The position numbers were made by a program, and so were the translations under genes. This document shows positions 42,715-50,616 of a stretch of 64,000 bases of DNA, piece after piece (positions within the stretch are counted from its first letter, which is position 1; the number at the start of each line of letters is the position of its first letter). The notes under the pieces were generated by a model that saw nothing but the letters and a program-made list of their open reading frames with translations, did no database searches and had not been told where the DNA came from. This stretch comes from Myxococcales bacterium (GTDB lineage Bacteria > Myxococcota_A > Polyangia > Polyangiales > Ga0077539), in the NCBI GenBank assembly GCA_016793325.1, contig JAEUKI010000078.1, positions 82,635-146,634 on the forward strand. The letters run 5' to 3'.

Positions 42715-44661
42715 CTACTCGACAGCGTCGACCGAGCGCACCCGACCGGTCGCGACGAGCCAGCCGGTCACGACGTTGACGGCGAGCAACACGAGCGGCG
42801 TGAGCACGACATGCTGCGAAGGCACGAGCAGCACCGCGAGCGCGCCCGCCGCCGAGAGCGCGGCGACGACGAGGAGCGAGCGCAGCTCCATGAGCGCAGC
42901 GAAGGCCAAAACGACGCTGATCGCGACGAGCCTGTGCACCGATCCCCAGAGCAACGGCCAGCGCAACCACAGTCCGAACACGTCGACCGAGGTGCTGGCC
43001 AACGCGCACAAGAGCAGCACCGACACGAGCCGTCGACCGATGCGGTTGGCCGCGAGCCGTCGTCGAAACGCGAGCACCGCGGCGACGAGCAGCGAGATGA
43101 CCGCGATGTCCGCGCGCAAGAGCGCCGTGTAGTCCGGGGCCGGAGCCCGCGCGATCGCGACGGCCGCCGCGGCCACCGCGAGCGTCACCGCCGCGAACAG
43201 CCACACGCGTGAGCCTCGCCACCCTGACAGGTCGAGCTCTCGCTGCGCGGCCCGCGCGCGCTCGGCGTCGACGCGCTCGGACGCGAGGCGTGAATCGAGC
43301 TCGGCGAGCGCGTCGGAGTCTTCCTCGCGCGAGGCTCCCTTCTGCGCGAGCTCGTCGAGCAGCGCGCGGGCGGCGGTCGCGTTTCGTCTGGCGATTTCTG
43401 CGGCGAACTCCGCGCGAAGCGCGCGCAAGAGCCCCTCGTGCGCCCGTGAGTTCTCGGGCCACAGACGCAGCGCGCGCTCGAACGCGAGCCTCGCGTCGAT
43501 GAGCCGCGAGATCGCCTCGGCCCCTCCCGCGGCGCCGTCCTCGAGCGCGGACTCTCCGAGCGCGCTCGACGCGAGCGAGTCTCGGTGCGCGAGCCACGCG
43601 CGCAGCGCAGAGGAGAACGCCGCGACGCTCGGCGTGCGCTCTTCAGGCGCCCGTCGCATGGCGGCGGCGCAGAGCGCCGCGAGAAACTCGGGCGTCTCCG
43701 TTGAAAACGTGGGCGGAGCCGACTCGTACGCCGCCGCGAGCGCTTCGAACACCGTCGAGCCAGCGTGGGGCGGGCGCCCCTCGAGCGCTTCGAACAAGCT
43801 CGCGCCGAGGAGATAGATGTCGGTCCACGGGCCCGCGGAGCCGACTTCGGCGTCGACGAGCTCGGGAGGCATATACGCAGGAGTTCCGACGAGCGAGCCG
43901 TCGGAGGGAGGCGCTTCGCGGTCGAGCTCGAGGGCGATTCCCCAGTCGAGGAGGTAGACTTCTCCGAAGGGGCCGATCATCACGTTGTCGGGCTTGATGT
44001 CCCGGTGAATGACCTTTTTCTGGTGCGCGTATTCGAGCGCGTCGCACACGGACAAGAGCACCGACACGTGCGCCTCGAGCGCGTCTCGGTGCTGCGTCGA
44101 CCAGCGCCGCCACTGTTCGTGATCGCGGTCCCGAAGCAGCGCGCGCCAGCTCACTCCCTCGATGCGCTTCATCACCATCACGGGCGCGCCCTCGGACTCG
44201 ACGCCGAGCACGTGCACGGGGACGATGTTGGGATGCTCGAGCCGGCCCGTGATCCGCGCCTCGCGCAAGAGCGCTTCGCCGCCGTCCGCGCTCGTCGCGA
44301 CCTTCACCGCGACGGTGCGCCCGAGCGAACGCTGCTCGCCCGAGAAGACCTGCCCCATCCCCCCTCGACCGAGCAGCGATCGAACGACCCACTCTGCGTC
44401 CGAGGTCGTCGGCGTCACCGCGCCGAGAGACGCCCCTCGATCGAGCGACAAGCGAGGCAGCCGCTCGGTCGGCATCGGCGCGAGCGTCGCGCGCTGCGCG
44501 GGCGGCGGCGCTGCCACGGACCCGCGCACCGTCGCGTCCGGCGCGAGCCCCTCACCGTCGAAGCTCGCGCGGGTGCGCGCGATCGCTCGCTCGACCGCCG
44601 CGCGAGCGCCTTCGGTGCCCCCCGTGGGCATCGTCGGCGTCTGCGTCATCGAGGCGAGCAC
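42715..44661 (-). CDS. membrane Ser/Thr protein kinase, paralogue of the 40042 kinase
   Basis: 648 residues from a GTG (ATG at 44649 also possible). Kinase domain from ~90: LLGRGGMGQVFSGEQ, VAVKVATS, HRDIKPDN, LLDWGIALELD (DWG), SLVGTPAYMPPELVD. Residues ~500-648 hold about six membrane helices like its neighbour. The central core is nearly identical to that of the 40042 kinase while N- and C-terminal parts differ. The two genes converge on a small gene between them. An 80-bp repeat starts 9 bp upstream of this start codon. Confidence 0.9.
   Translation of the reverse strand: MLASMTQTPTMPTGGTEGARAAVERAIARTRASFDGEGLAPDATVRGSVAAPPPAQRATLAPMPTERLPRLSLDRGASLGAVTPTTSDAEWVVRSLLGRGGMGQVFSGEQRSLGRTVAVKVATSADGGEALLREARITGRLEHPNIVPVHVLGVESEGAPVMVMKRIEGVSWRALLRDRDHEQWRRWSTQHRDALEAHVSVLLSVCDALEYAHQKKVIHRDIKPDNVMIGPFGEVYLLDWGIALELDREAPPSDGSLVGTPAYMPPELVDAEVGSAGPWTDIYLLGASLFEALEGRPPHAGSTVFEALAAAYESAPPTFSTETPEFLAALCAAAMRRAPEERTPSVAAFSSALRAWLAHRDSLASSALGESALEDGAAGGAEAISRLIDARLAFERALRLWPENSRAHEGLLRALRAEFAAEIARRNATAARALLDELAQKGASREEDSDALAELDSRLASERVDAERARAAQRELDLSGWRGSRVWLFAAVTLAVAAAAVAIARAPAPDYTALLRADIAVISLLVAAVLAFRRRLAANRIGRRLVSVLLLCALASTSVDVFGLWLRWPLLWGSVHRLVAISVVLAFAALMELRSLLVVAALSAAGALAVLLVPSQHVVLTPLVLLAVNVVTGWLVATGRVRSVDAVE
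43921..44277 (-). repeat. kinase-core duplicated segment, copy 2
   Basis: Inverted second copy of the 357-bp kinase-core segment at 40363-40719, ~95% identical, with the divergent positions clustered around one short stretch (codons for SGGSP versus SEGAP). Confidence 0.85.
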
Positions 44662-44670
44662 GATAGACCC

Positions 44671-44750
44671 AAACCACGCCTCATTTGAACGTCGTAGAAA
44701 TGAGACAAGCGTCGGCCATAGACGAGACCGTTGAAATCAAGTCAAACCGC
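44671..44750 (+). repeat. 80-bp dispersed intergenic repeat, copy A
   Basis: Begins AAACCACGCCTCATTTGAAC and ends CAAGTCAAACCGC. The reverse complement of 51079-51158 differs at only 7 of 80 positions by eye. Conserved core: TTGAACGTCGTAGAA, GCGTCGGCCATAGACGAGAC, GTTGAAATCAAGTCAA. It sits between a kinase start and the STAS-like gene (gap 44662-45014) and encodes no obvious protein. Confidence 0.85.
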
Positions 44751-44958
44751 CACGAATCAATCGATGAAAGTGCGGCGCTCGAATGAGAGGCGGTTCACAC
44801 AGCGACGGTCGTCGCGGTTTTCTCCGCACAGCGGCTCAGGCGCACCCACCGAGGAGCTCGGCGCGCCTGTCGCAAACGCAGAATCGACGCGGCTTCCGAC
44901 GCGGTCATCGCACAGGACGCCGACAAACGAGCGCCCTGTAGTACGGTCTCGATTGAAG

Positions 44959-44986
44959 TTGTTACTACGAGCAAGTTCCGTATACT
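44959..44986 (+). promoter_or_regulatory. sigma-70-type promoter of the STAS-like gene
   Basis: TTGTTA (44959-44964) and TATACT (44981-44986), with 16 bp between, lie in an AT-rich patch 28 bp before the ATG at 45015. A GGAG ribosome site follows at 45003-45006. The -10 matches 5 of 6 consensus bases and the -35 matches 4 of 6. Confidence 0.55.
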
Positions 44987-45014
44987 TGTTGCAATACCAA
45001 ATGGAGCGATTGTG

Positions 45015-45416
45015 ATGACGAGAGTAGGCGACAGCGCCGTTGGATACTCGATCGAGTCGTCGCGGTCGCTCGCGACGACAGTCGTCGTTCGCGCCTGGGG
45101 CTTCTGGAAGAGCGCGGTCGCCGAGCGCTTCGCAGAAGACGTCCTCTCTGCAGTGACCAAGAGCGCTCCGTTCACGGTGCTCTTCGATCTCACCGAGCTG
45201 AAGCCGCAGGGGTACGACGGCGAGAAGGCGTTCGACGCGGCGATCGCGGCGGTCTCTGCGCTGAGCTCGTTTCGATGCGCTGCCATCGTCACGACCAACG
45301 CGCTCTCGAAGCTGCAGCTCAATCGTCTCGTTCGCGCGCAGAAGCAGACGCGTTGGGTCTTCGTGGATTCTTTGGCTGACGCAGAACGAGCGCTCGCCGC
45401 GGCGTCGCGCTCGTAG
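45015..45416 (+). CDS. STAS/SpoIIAA-like small protein
   Basis: 133 residues. The pattern of a strand, a helix and VLFDLTELKPQGYDGEKAFD, then FRCAAIVTTNALSKLQLNRL and a closing ADAERALAAASRS, resembles the STAS-like (SpoIIAA/DUF3478-type) fold used in anti-sigma regulation or lipid binding. The putative phospho-acceptor Ser is not obvious. The ATG at 45015 is preferred (GGAG 8 nt upstream); a GTG at 45012 adjoins it. 35 bp before the SnoaL-like gene. Confidence 0.6.
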   Translation: MTRVGDSAVGYSIESSRSLATTVVVRAWGFWKSAVAERFAEDVLSAVTKSAPFTVLFDLTELKPQGYDGEKAFDAAIAAVSALSSFRCAAIVTTNALSKLQLNRLVRAQKQTRWVFVDSLADAERALAAASRS

Positions 45417-45451
45417 CAGCACATCGCCCACTGCAACCGAGGGAGCAATCG

Positions 45452-45898
45452 ATGGACGAGTTGGAAGCGATCAGAGCGCGCATGGCAGAGTTCATCGAGG
45501 CCATCGTGCGGGTGACGTGGGACGCTGAGCCCGAGGTGATGTTCGCGCTGTGGGCGCACACCGACGAAGTGTCGTGCTCGCACCCGATGACCGGCGGTTG
45601 GGCGCACGGCTGGGACGAGGTCTCCGCGACCTGGACGATCGCCGCTGGAATGGGGAAGCTCGCGGTTCCCCCCGGCGCGACGCAGCGCCCCGTCAGCACG
45701 ATCGAAGACGTTCGCGTCCGACTCGCGCCGGACTTCGCGCTGGTGACGTCGATGTACGCGCTCTCGCTGGGCTTCCCCGACGCGAGCCCGGTTCGGCTCA
45801 ACATGACCAACGCGCTCCGCAAGATCGACGGCGCATGGAAGCTCATCCTCCATCACGCCGACAAAGCGCCGGCCCTCGATTCGGCGCTGCTGCCGTGA
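45452..45898 (+). CDS. SnoaL-like/NTF2-fold protein
   Basis: 148 residues of the cystatin-like alpha+beta fold: an N-terminal helix (IRARMAEFIEAIVRVTWDAE), then MFALWAHTDEVSCSHPMTGG, IEDVRVRLAPDFALVTSMYA and a closing strand KIDGAWKLILHHAD. SnoaL-like proteins of this size often act on small molecules or as accessory proteins; no catalytic residue is evident. GGGAG precedes the ATG (GAGGGAGCAATCG). It follows the STAS-like gene in the same direction. Confidence 0.75.
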   Translation: MDELEAIRARMAEFIEAIVRVTWDAEPEVMFALWAHTDEVSCSHPMTGGWAHGWDEVSATWTIAAGMGKLAVPPGATQRPVSTIEDVRVRLAPDFALVTSMYALSLGFPDASPVRLNMTNALRKIDGAWKLILHHADKAPALDSALLP

Positions 45899-46019
45899 AC
45901 AGCGATCGCGACGCCCCGTTGGAAGGACGACACGCCGTGAGCGATCTCTTGGGAAATATCCTGGGATGTTTGCGTGGCGTGTAGCCAACGGAAGGCGGAG
46001 CCGCTCGAGGGGCCGTCGT

Positions 46020-46418
46020 TCAGCGCGCGGCGTCGGCGACGGCGCGGAGCGCGTCGACGGTCGTGAAGATCCCGACGACCTTGTCGTTCTCCGTGATGAT
46101 CGCGCAGCCGAGGTGTCGATCAGCCATCGTCTTGGCCACTTCGGCGAGCGGCGTCTCGGCGTCGGCCACGTACGGATCCGCGGTCATCGCCTCGTCGATC
46201 GTGAGCTCCGCCGGGTCGACGTCCTTCATCGTCTCGACGAAGTAGAGATCTCGGTTGGACACGACGCCGAGGAGCTTGCCTCCGTGGAGCACCGGCAAGT
46301 GCCGAATGTTGTACTTGCGCATCATCTCGTGCGCGCGCTCGAGCGGCTGCTCGGCGGCGACGGTGTGCGGAGTGCGAGTCATGTAGCGCGCGACGGTCGC
46401 GCCCGAAATGCTGCTCAT
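46020..46418 (-). CDS. CBS-domain protein (pair)
   Basis: 132 residues forming one tandem CBS pair: YMTRTPHTVAAEQPLERAHE, RHLPVLHGGKLLGVVSNRDL, AMTADPYVADAETPLAEVAK, and GCAIITENDKVVGIFTTVDA. CBS pairs bind adenosine nucleotides and act as energy sensors. It begins 7 bp after uspA in the same direction and closes the operon. A similar protein lies divergently at 50617-51027. Confidence 0.93.
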   Translation of the reverse strand: MSSISGATVARYMTRTPHTVAAEQPLERAHEMMRKYNIRHLPVLHGGKLLGVVSNRDLYFVETMKDVDPAELTIDEAMTADPYVADAETPLAEVAKTMADRHLGCAIITENDKVVGIFTTVDALRAVADAAR

Positions 46419-46425
46419 CGGGGCC

Positions 46426-46860
46426 TCACTTTGCTTCGACCGGCGGACGGATGATGAATACTGAACACGGCGCGTGGTTCGCCACGCGCGCCGCGGTCGT
46501 GCCGAGCAATCGATCGATCACTCCGTAGCGATGCGTTCCGACGACGAGCAAGCCCGCCTTCTTCTCTTTCGCCACGTCGACCAGCACTTGCCAAGGCACA
46601 CCCACGCGCGCCTCGACCGAGCCGATGAGGCTCTTGTCCGCGCCTTCGACCGCGCGCTCGACGTCGCGCTGCGCGTGATCCAGCAGCCGCGCTGGCAACG
46701 CCTCGGGATCCACGGAGAGCGCCTCCAGCGGCATCTCGACGGGCACGGGCACCGCGCGCACGACGTGCAGTTTTCCGTGGTAGCGCCGGGCAAATTCGAG
46801 CGCCTCCGAGAGCACGAGCTTGGCGACTTCGCTTCGATCCAAACCAACGACGACGTCCAT
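46426..46860 (-). CDS. universal stress protein UspA family
   Basis: 144 residues with the UspA fold: MDVVVGLDRSEVAKLVLSEA, central LHVVRAVPVP, and LLVVGTHRYGVIDRLLGTTA, ending CSVFIIRP. The ATP-type motif G-2x-G-9x-G-S/T is altered (GTHRYGVIDRLLGTTA). It is probably a cytoplasmic stress protein for growth arrest or low oxygen. A clean AAGGAG lies 7 nt before the ATG, and a sigma-54-like promoter lies ~30 bp upstream. Confidence 0.93.
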   Translation of the reverse strand: MDVVVGLDRSEVAKLVLSEALEFARRYHGKLHVVRAVPVPVEMPLEALSVDPEALPARLLDHAQRDVERAVEGADKSLIGSVEARVGVPWQVLVDVAKEKKAGLLVVGTHRYGVIDRLLGTTAARVANHAPCSVFIIRPPVEAK

Positions 46861-46888
46861 GTGACGACTCCTTCTCCAGATGATTCCC

Positions 46889-46905
46889 TGCTCGTGTTGT
46901 GCCAA
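46889..46905 (-). promoter_or_regulatory. sigma-54-type promoter before uspA
   Basis: Read on the minus strand, TTGGCACAACACGAGCA has the -24 TTGGCAC exactly and the invariant GC of the -12 element at the right spacing (10 bases between GG and GC). The -12 GAGCA departs from TTGCA at two less critical bases. It predicts a transcription start ~17 nt before uspA. The NtrC-type gene is two genes upstream. Confidence 0.55.
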
Positions 46906-46940
46906 CTCGGCGTGGCGCGCGCGAGCAGAATCGTTTGCAA

Positions 46941-47351
46941 TCAACGACGGACGACCAGCGCGCCCATCGCGGCGACGAGCTCGTCGTAGGCGACGGGCTT
47001 CGACAGCAACGTGGCCGGCGGGTCCATGACAGGCTCTCGCGAGACCACTTCGGGATAACTCGTCACGAATACGATCGGAACACTCGCCCACCGCGCGCGC
47101 GCTTTGCGCGCCAACGCGAAGCCGTCTTCGTGCGGGAGCTTGTAGTCCATCAAGATCACGTCGGGCTTCGCTCCCTCGGAGATCCTCGCGAGCGCCGCGC
47201 GCCCGTCGCGCAGCCATTCGACGACGTACCCGTCCTCTGCGAGCAACTGCCCGAGCCTGCTCGCCGACGTCACGTCGTCCTCGATGAGCAGAACGCTCGG
47301 CAGTCCAGCGCGCGGCGCTCCAGAGCCTCCACCGTCTGATTCATCACCCAC
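46941..47351 (-). CDS. single-domain response regulator
   Basis: 136 residues of one receiver domain: LLIEDDV (acidic pair), ILMDYKLPHEDG (phosphorylated Asp), IVFVTSYP, and LLSKPVAYDEL (conserved Lys). No output domain is attached, so it probably works as a phosphate shuttle or sink. It starts 4 bp after the NtrC-type gene. The N-terminal 17 residues are Gly/Asp-rich and flexible. Confidence 0.93.
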   Translation of the reverse strand: MGDESDGGGSGAPRAGLPSVLLIEDDVTSASRLGQLLAEDGYVVEWLRDGRAALARISEGAKPDVILMDYKLPHEDGFALARKARARWASVPIVFVTSYPEVVSREPVMDPPATLLSKPVAYDELVAAMGALVVRR

Positions 47352-47355
47352 GGCG

Positions 47356-48759
47356 TCACCCTGTCTTGTCCGAGCCCTTGTTGCCGACGCGCTCTTTCGG
47401 AGCGCGCCCGTACTCGTGCAGCCGGTACTGAATCGTTCGCACCGAGAGGTCGAGCATCTCCGCGGCCTTCGTCGTCGACCCTCCGACCGCGTCGAGCGTC
47501 GTCAGGATCGCGTATCGCTCGATCTCGGCCATCGTCGAGCCCGGAATCGCGATGCCCAAGCGCGACGCAGGCGTCGGCTCGAGCGGCAGATCGGGCGCGT
47601 CGATCATCGGTCCGTCGCAGAGCACCACCGAGCGCTCGATGGCGTTTTCGAGCTCGCGCACGTTGCCGGGCCAGCGGTGGCCGAGGAGCGTCGCGATCGC
47701 GCGGTCGGTGAAGGCCTCGATGCCCTTGCCGTTCTCCTGCGCAAATCGCTGCAAGAAATGATTCGCGAGGAGCATCACGTCGTTGCCCCTCGCCCGCAGC
47801 GGCGGAACGGTGATGTGCACGACGTTGAGCCGATAGTAGAGGTCCTCGCGGAAGCGGCCCTCGGCGACTTCTTTCGCGAGGTCTTTGTTGGTGGCCGCCA
47901 AGAGCCGCACGTCCGTGCGGATCGTCTCGTTTCCGCCGACCCGCTCGAAGCTCCGCTCTTGCAGCACGCGCAGCAGCTTCACTTGAATCGACGCTGGGAT
48001 TTCGCCCACTTCGTCGAGGAACAACGTCCCGCCGTTGGCCTGCTCGAAGCGCCCCGGCCGCCGTCGATCCGCGCCTGTAAACGCGCCCTTTTCGTGGCCG
48101 AACAGCTCGCTCTCGAGCACGCCCTCGGCGAGCGCCGCGCAGTGCAGCGTCACGAACGGCGCGCTCGTCCTCGGACCCATCTGGTGAATCGCTCGCGCGA
48201 GCTCCCCCTTGCCCGTCCCGCTCTCGCCCGTGAGCAGCACCGTCGCGCGCGCAGAGGCCACTTGCCTCGCGAGCTTGTAGACCTTCTGCATCGCGGGCGA
48301 CGCGCCGAGCAGGCCGCCGACGCCGCCGACTTTGTCTTGCACTTGCCGGCGCAAGTTCTCTGCTTCGTGACGGAGCGAGCTTCGCTCGAGGCAGCGCTCG
48401 AGCGCGACGGACAGCTCGTCGAAGTCCACGGGCTTCACGAGGTAGTGCTCTGCGCCAGCGCGCATCGCGCCGACGGCGCTCGACACGTCGCCGAACGCCG
48501 TGATCACGATCACGGGCATCGAGGGGTGCTTCTCGCGCACCGCGCCGAGCAGCGCGATCCCGTCCATCTCGGGCATCTTCAGGTCGGTGATCACGACGTC
48601 GCACGGGCGCTCGGAGAGGATGTCGAGCGCCTCTCTTCCGTTGGCCGCGAGAGCGACGTCGTAGCCCTCTTGCGAGAGAAGCAGCTGCATGCCTTGCCGC
48701 GCGCTCGCCTCGTCGTCTACGACGAGGACTCGGGCCTTGCGCGAAGTCGTCGATGCCAT
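47356..48759 (-). CDS. NtrC-family sigma-54-dependent response regulator
   Basis: 467 residues. Receiver domain 1-~125 (VLVVDDE, VVITDLKMPEMDG, VITAFGD, YLVKPVDF); AAA+ activator domain ~145-375 with Walker A LLTGESGTGKGELARAI, the sigma-54 contact loop HEKGAFTGA, Walker B GGTLFLDEVGEI, and arginine-finger FREDLYYRLNV; Fis-type HTH at the end (TTKAAEMLDLSVRTIQYRLH). It remodels sigma-54 polymerase once phosphorylated, presumably by the adjacent globin-coupled kinase 51 bp upstream. Confidence 0.97.
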   Translation of the reverse strand: MASTTSRKARVLVVDDEASARQGMQLLLSQEGYDVALAANGREALDILSERPCDVVITDLKMPEMDGIALLGAVREKHPSMPVIVITAFGDVSSAVGAMRAGAEHYLVKPVDFDELSVALERCLERSSLRHEAENLRRQVQDKVGGVGGLLGASPAMQKVYKLARQVASARATVLLTGESGTGKGELARAIHQMGPRTSAPFVTLHCAALAEGVLESELFGHEKGAFTGADRRRPGRFEQANGGTLFLDEVGEIPASIQVKLLRVLQERSFERVGGNETIRTDVRLLAATNKDLAKEVAEGRFREDLYYRLNVVHITVPPLRARGNDVMLLANHFLQRFAQENGKGIEAFTDRAIATLLGHRWPGNVRELENAIERSVVLCDGPMIDAPDLPLEPTPASRLGIAIPGSTMAEIERYAILTTLDAVGGSTTKAAEMLDLSVRTIQYRLHEYGRAPKERVGNKGSDKTG

Positions 48760-48810
48760 GGAATTCCTCTGGGTAAAATGGGCGATGAGAGCGCGACTTG
48801 AATACTTGGG

Positions 48811-50406
48811 CTAGCCCCAGGTCGCGGGCAGGAGCACTCGAAACAGCGTTCGACCGGGGGCGCTCTCGACCTCGACGGAGCCGCCGTGGTCCGCCACGAT
48901 TCGGTGGACGATCGCGAGGCCGAGGCCCGTTCCGTTGGGCTTGGTCGAGTAGAACGCGTCGAAGATCGGCGCCTCGGGCGAGGGCAGCCCCGGGCCGTCG
49001 TCTTCGATTTCGATCGACGCGTGCCGCGGTCTCCTCCGCGTGCGAAGCGTCACGGTGCCCTTCTTCGAGCTCACCGCTTCTGCCGCGTTTCGCAGGAGAT
49101 TGAGCAACACTTGCTGCAGCTTGTCCGAGTCGGAGTTCACGATCGGGTCGTCGGGCGCGAGGTCTTGCTGCACAGACACGCCCGCCACGCGCGCGTCGCC
49201 CTCGAAGATCGTGAGCGTCCGAAGGCAGAGCGCGTTGAGGTTGTTCGGCTTGAGCGTCGGAGGCGACGGCCGCGCGAACACGAGAAAGTCCCGCACGAGC
49301 GCGCTCAGCCGTCGGATCTCGTCGCCGACCGCGCGCACGGCTTCGCGCTCGTTCTCCGCGGCGTCCCTGCGCGCGAGCGCTCGCTCGAGGAAGGTCACGT
49401 GCAAGAGCGCGCCGTTGAGCGGGTTGCGGATCTCGTGCGCGAGGCCAGCGGCGAGCGTCCCGACGCCCGCGAGGCGCTCGGTGCGGATCTTTCGTTCGAG
49501 CTCGCTCTGCTCGTCGGTCACGTCCTCGCCGGTCGCGAGCATGATGGCCCCGTCCGCCGAAGGGACGAACCGCCAACGCACGAGCCGCCCGTGCCCTGCG
49601 CGGGTCTCGAGCGTCCCCGTCCACTCGATCCCGCTCTGCTCGAAGCGCGCGCGCTCGACCACCACGCGGAGCTCGTCGCGGCCCGCGGGCTGCGCGAAGC
49701 GCTCGACGAAGAGCCCCCCTTCGAGCAAATCGCGGCCGAACCCCGTGACCGTCTCGCTCGCTTTGTTCGCGAACAACACGACGCCGCTCGGGTCGACGCC
49801 GACGATCACCTGCTCCACGCGCTCGAGGGCGTCCGCGCGCATGCGCACTTCGCGCTCGAGCGCCTCGCGAAGCTGCATCGACTCGGTGCTCTGGATGTGC
49901 TCGAGCCTCGCGACGAAATCCTCGACGTACGTCTCGAGCATCATCGCGAGGTCCACGTCGATCGCCCGCGTGAGCGCCGAGCGAATGCGCTCGGCGTGAG
50001 CGAGCGGCTCTGCGAGTCGCACGAGGGATCCGTGGATGAGCGCCATCGCCGCAGGGACGAACCGCTGCGGGAGCCCCACGCGAACGTGCACGCGACCGAT
50101 CCGCGCGCGGTCTTCGCAGTACGCCTCGTCGCGCTCGGCGGTGAGCAGGCTCTCCATCCAACGCTGGAGCGTTCCCTTGAGACGCAGCACCTGCGCCTCG
50201 TCGCGCAACACTGCGTGAGCGTCTTCGTGCTCGCGAACGCGCTCGTAGAACTCGTCCGCGATCCGCGCGAAGTGCGGCCGCGAAACTTCGGCCAACGCGC
50301 GCAGGTGACCGAGGTCTTCGTCGGTCCAACGCACGTACCGCCAAAGCTCCCGGCAGCGGTCTTCGCTGCGGTGGTCGCGGTCGTGTCCCAAGGTACGGGA
50401 TGCCAT
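48811..50406 (-). CDS. globin-coupled sensor histidine kinase
   Basis: 531 residues. Residues ~20-165 are a protoglobin-type sensor: LWRYVRWTDEDLGHLRALAE, FYERVREHEDA, and ARIGRVHVRVGLPQRFVPAA with the likely proximal haem His107. A PAS-like domain follows (~190-300: EQVIVGVDPSGVVLFANKAS). Then HisKA with LAAGLAHEIRNPLNG (phosphorylated His324) and HATPase_c (NLLRNAAEA N box; IEDDGPGLP and STKPNGTGLGLAIVH G boxes). No membrane segment, so it is soluble. It should sense O2, NO or CO through haem and phosphorylate the NtrC-type partner. The ATG at 50406 is nearest the conserved region. Confidence 0.93.
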   Translation of the reverse strand: MASRTLGHDRDHRSEDRCRELWRYVRWTDEDLGHLRALAEVSRPHFARIADEFYERVREHEDAHAVLRDEAQVLRLKGTLQRWMESLLTAERDEAYCEDRARIGRVHVRVGLPQRFVPAAMALIHGSLVRLAEPLAHAERIRSALTRAIDVDLAMMLETYVEDFVARLEHIQSTESMQLREALEREVRMRADALERVEQVIVGVDPSGVVLFANKASETVTGFGRDLLEGGLFVERFAQPAGRDELRVVVERARFEQSGIEWTGTLETRAGHGRLVRWRFVPSADGAIMLATGEDVTDEQSELERKIRTERLAGVGTLAAGLAHEIRNPLNGALLHVTFLERALARRDAAENEREAVRAVGDEIRRLSALVRDFLVFARPSPPTLKPNNLNALCLRTLTIFEGDARVAGVSVQQDLAPDDPIVNSDSDKLQQVLLNLLRNAAEAVSSKKGTVTLRTRRRPRHASIEIEDDGPGLPSPEAPIFDAFYSTKPNGTGLGLAIVHRIVADHGGSVEVESAPGRTLFRVLLPATWG

Positions 50407-50511
50407 CTCCTGCTCGCTCACTTCGACGGTCAGCAAAGCTCGGACCGTCGTCGAATCGTTGGTACTTCCTGCGCGCACCACGACAACCGCGCGCTCGAAC
50501 ACCGCCCAGTA

Positions 50512-50525
50512 TGCACGGACGTGCA
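50512..50525. promoter_or_regulatory. palindrome, candidate enhancer site
   Basis: TGCACG-GA-CGTGCA is an inverted repeat about 92 bp upstream of the predicted start from the sigma-54 element at 50585. This is the expected distance for an NtrC-type activator site. A second one, ATGCA-ACCGC-TGCAT (50541-50555), lies about 30 bp closer. Confidence 0.45.
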
Positions 50526-50584
50526 AACGGTGCGCGAGCAATGCAACCGCTGCATCCCACGCGGAGGTTCCGTCGGGCGTCGCG

Positions 50585-50600
50585 CGGCACGAACGCTGCT
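50585..50600 (+). promoter_or_regulatory. sigma-54-type promoter before the second CBS gene
   Basis: CGGCACGAACGCTGCT has GGCACG of the -24 box and TGC of the -12 box with the invariant 10-base spacing. It predicts a start near 50611, only ~6 nt before the ATG at 50617, so the leader would be very short or the real start lies further in. Confidence 0.5.
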
Positions 50601-50616
50601 TCGACGTCAGGCCGCC

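Noticed and set aside
50440..50500. Possible sigma-54 promoter for the globin-coupled kinase (GGTTG-N..-GGTGC on the minus strand)
   Set aside because: Spacing fits but the -24 box is GGTTG and the -12 lacks TTGC; not convincing.
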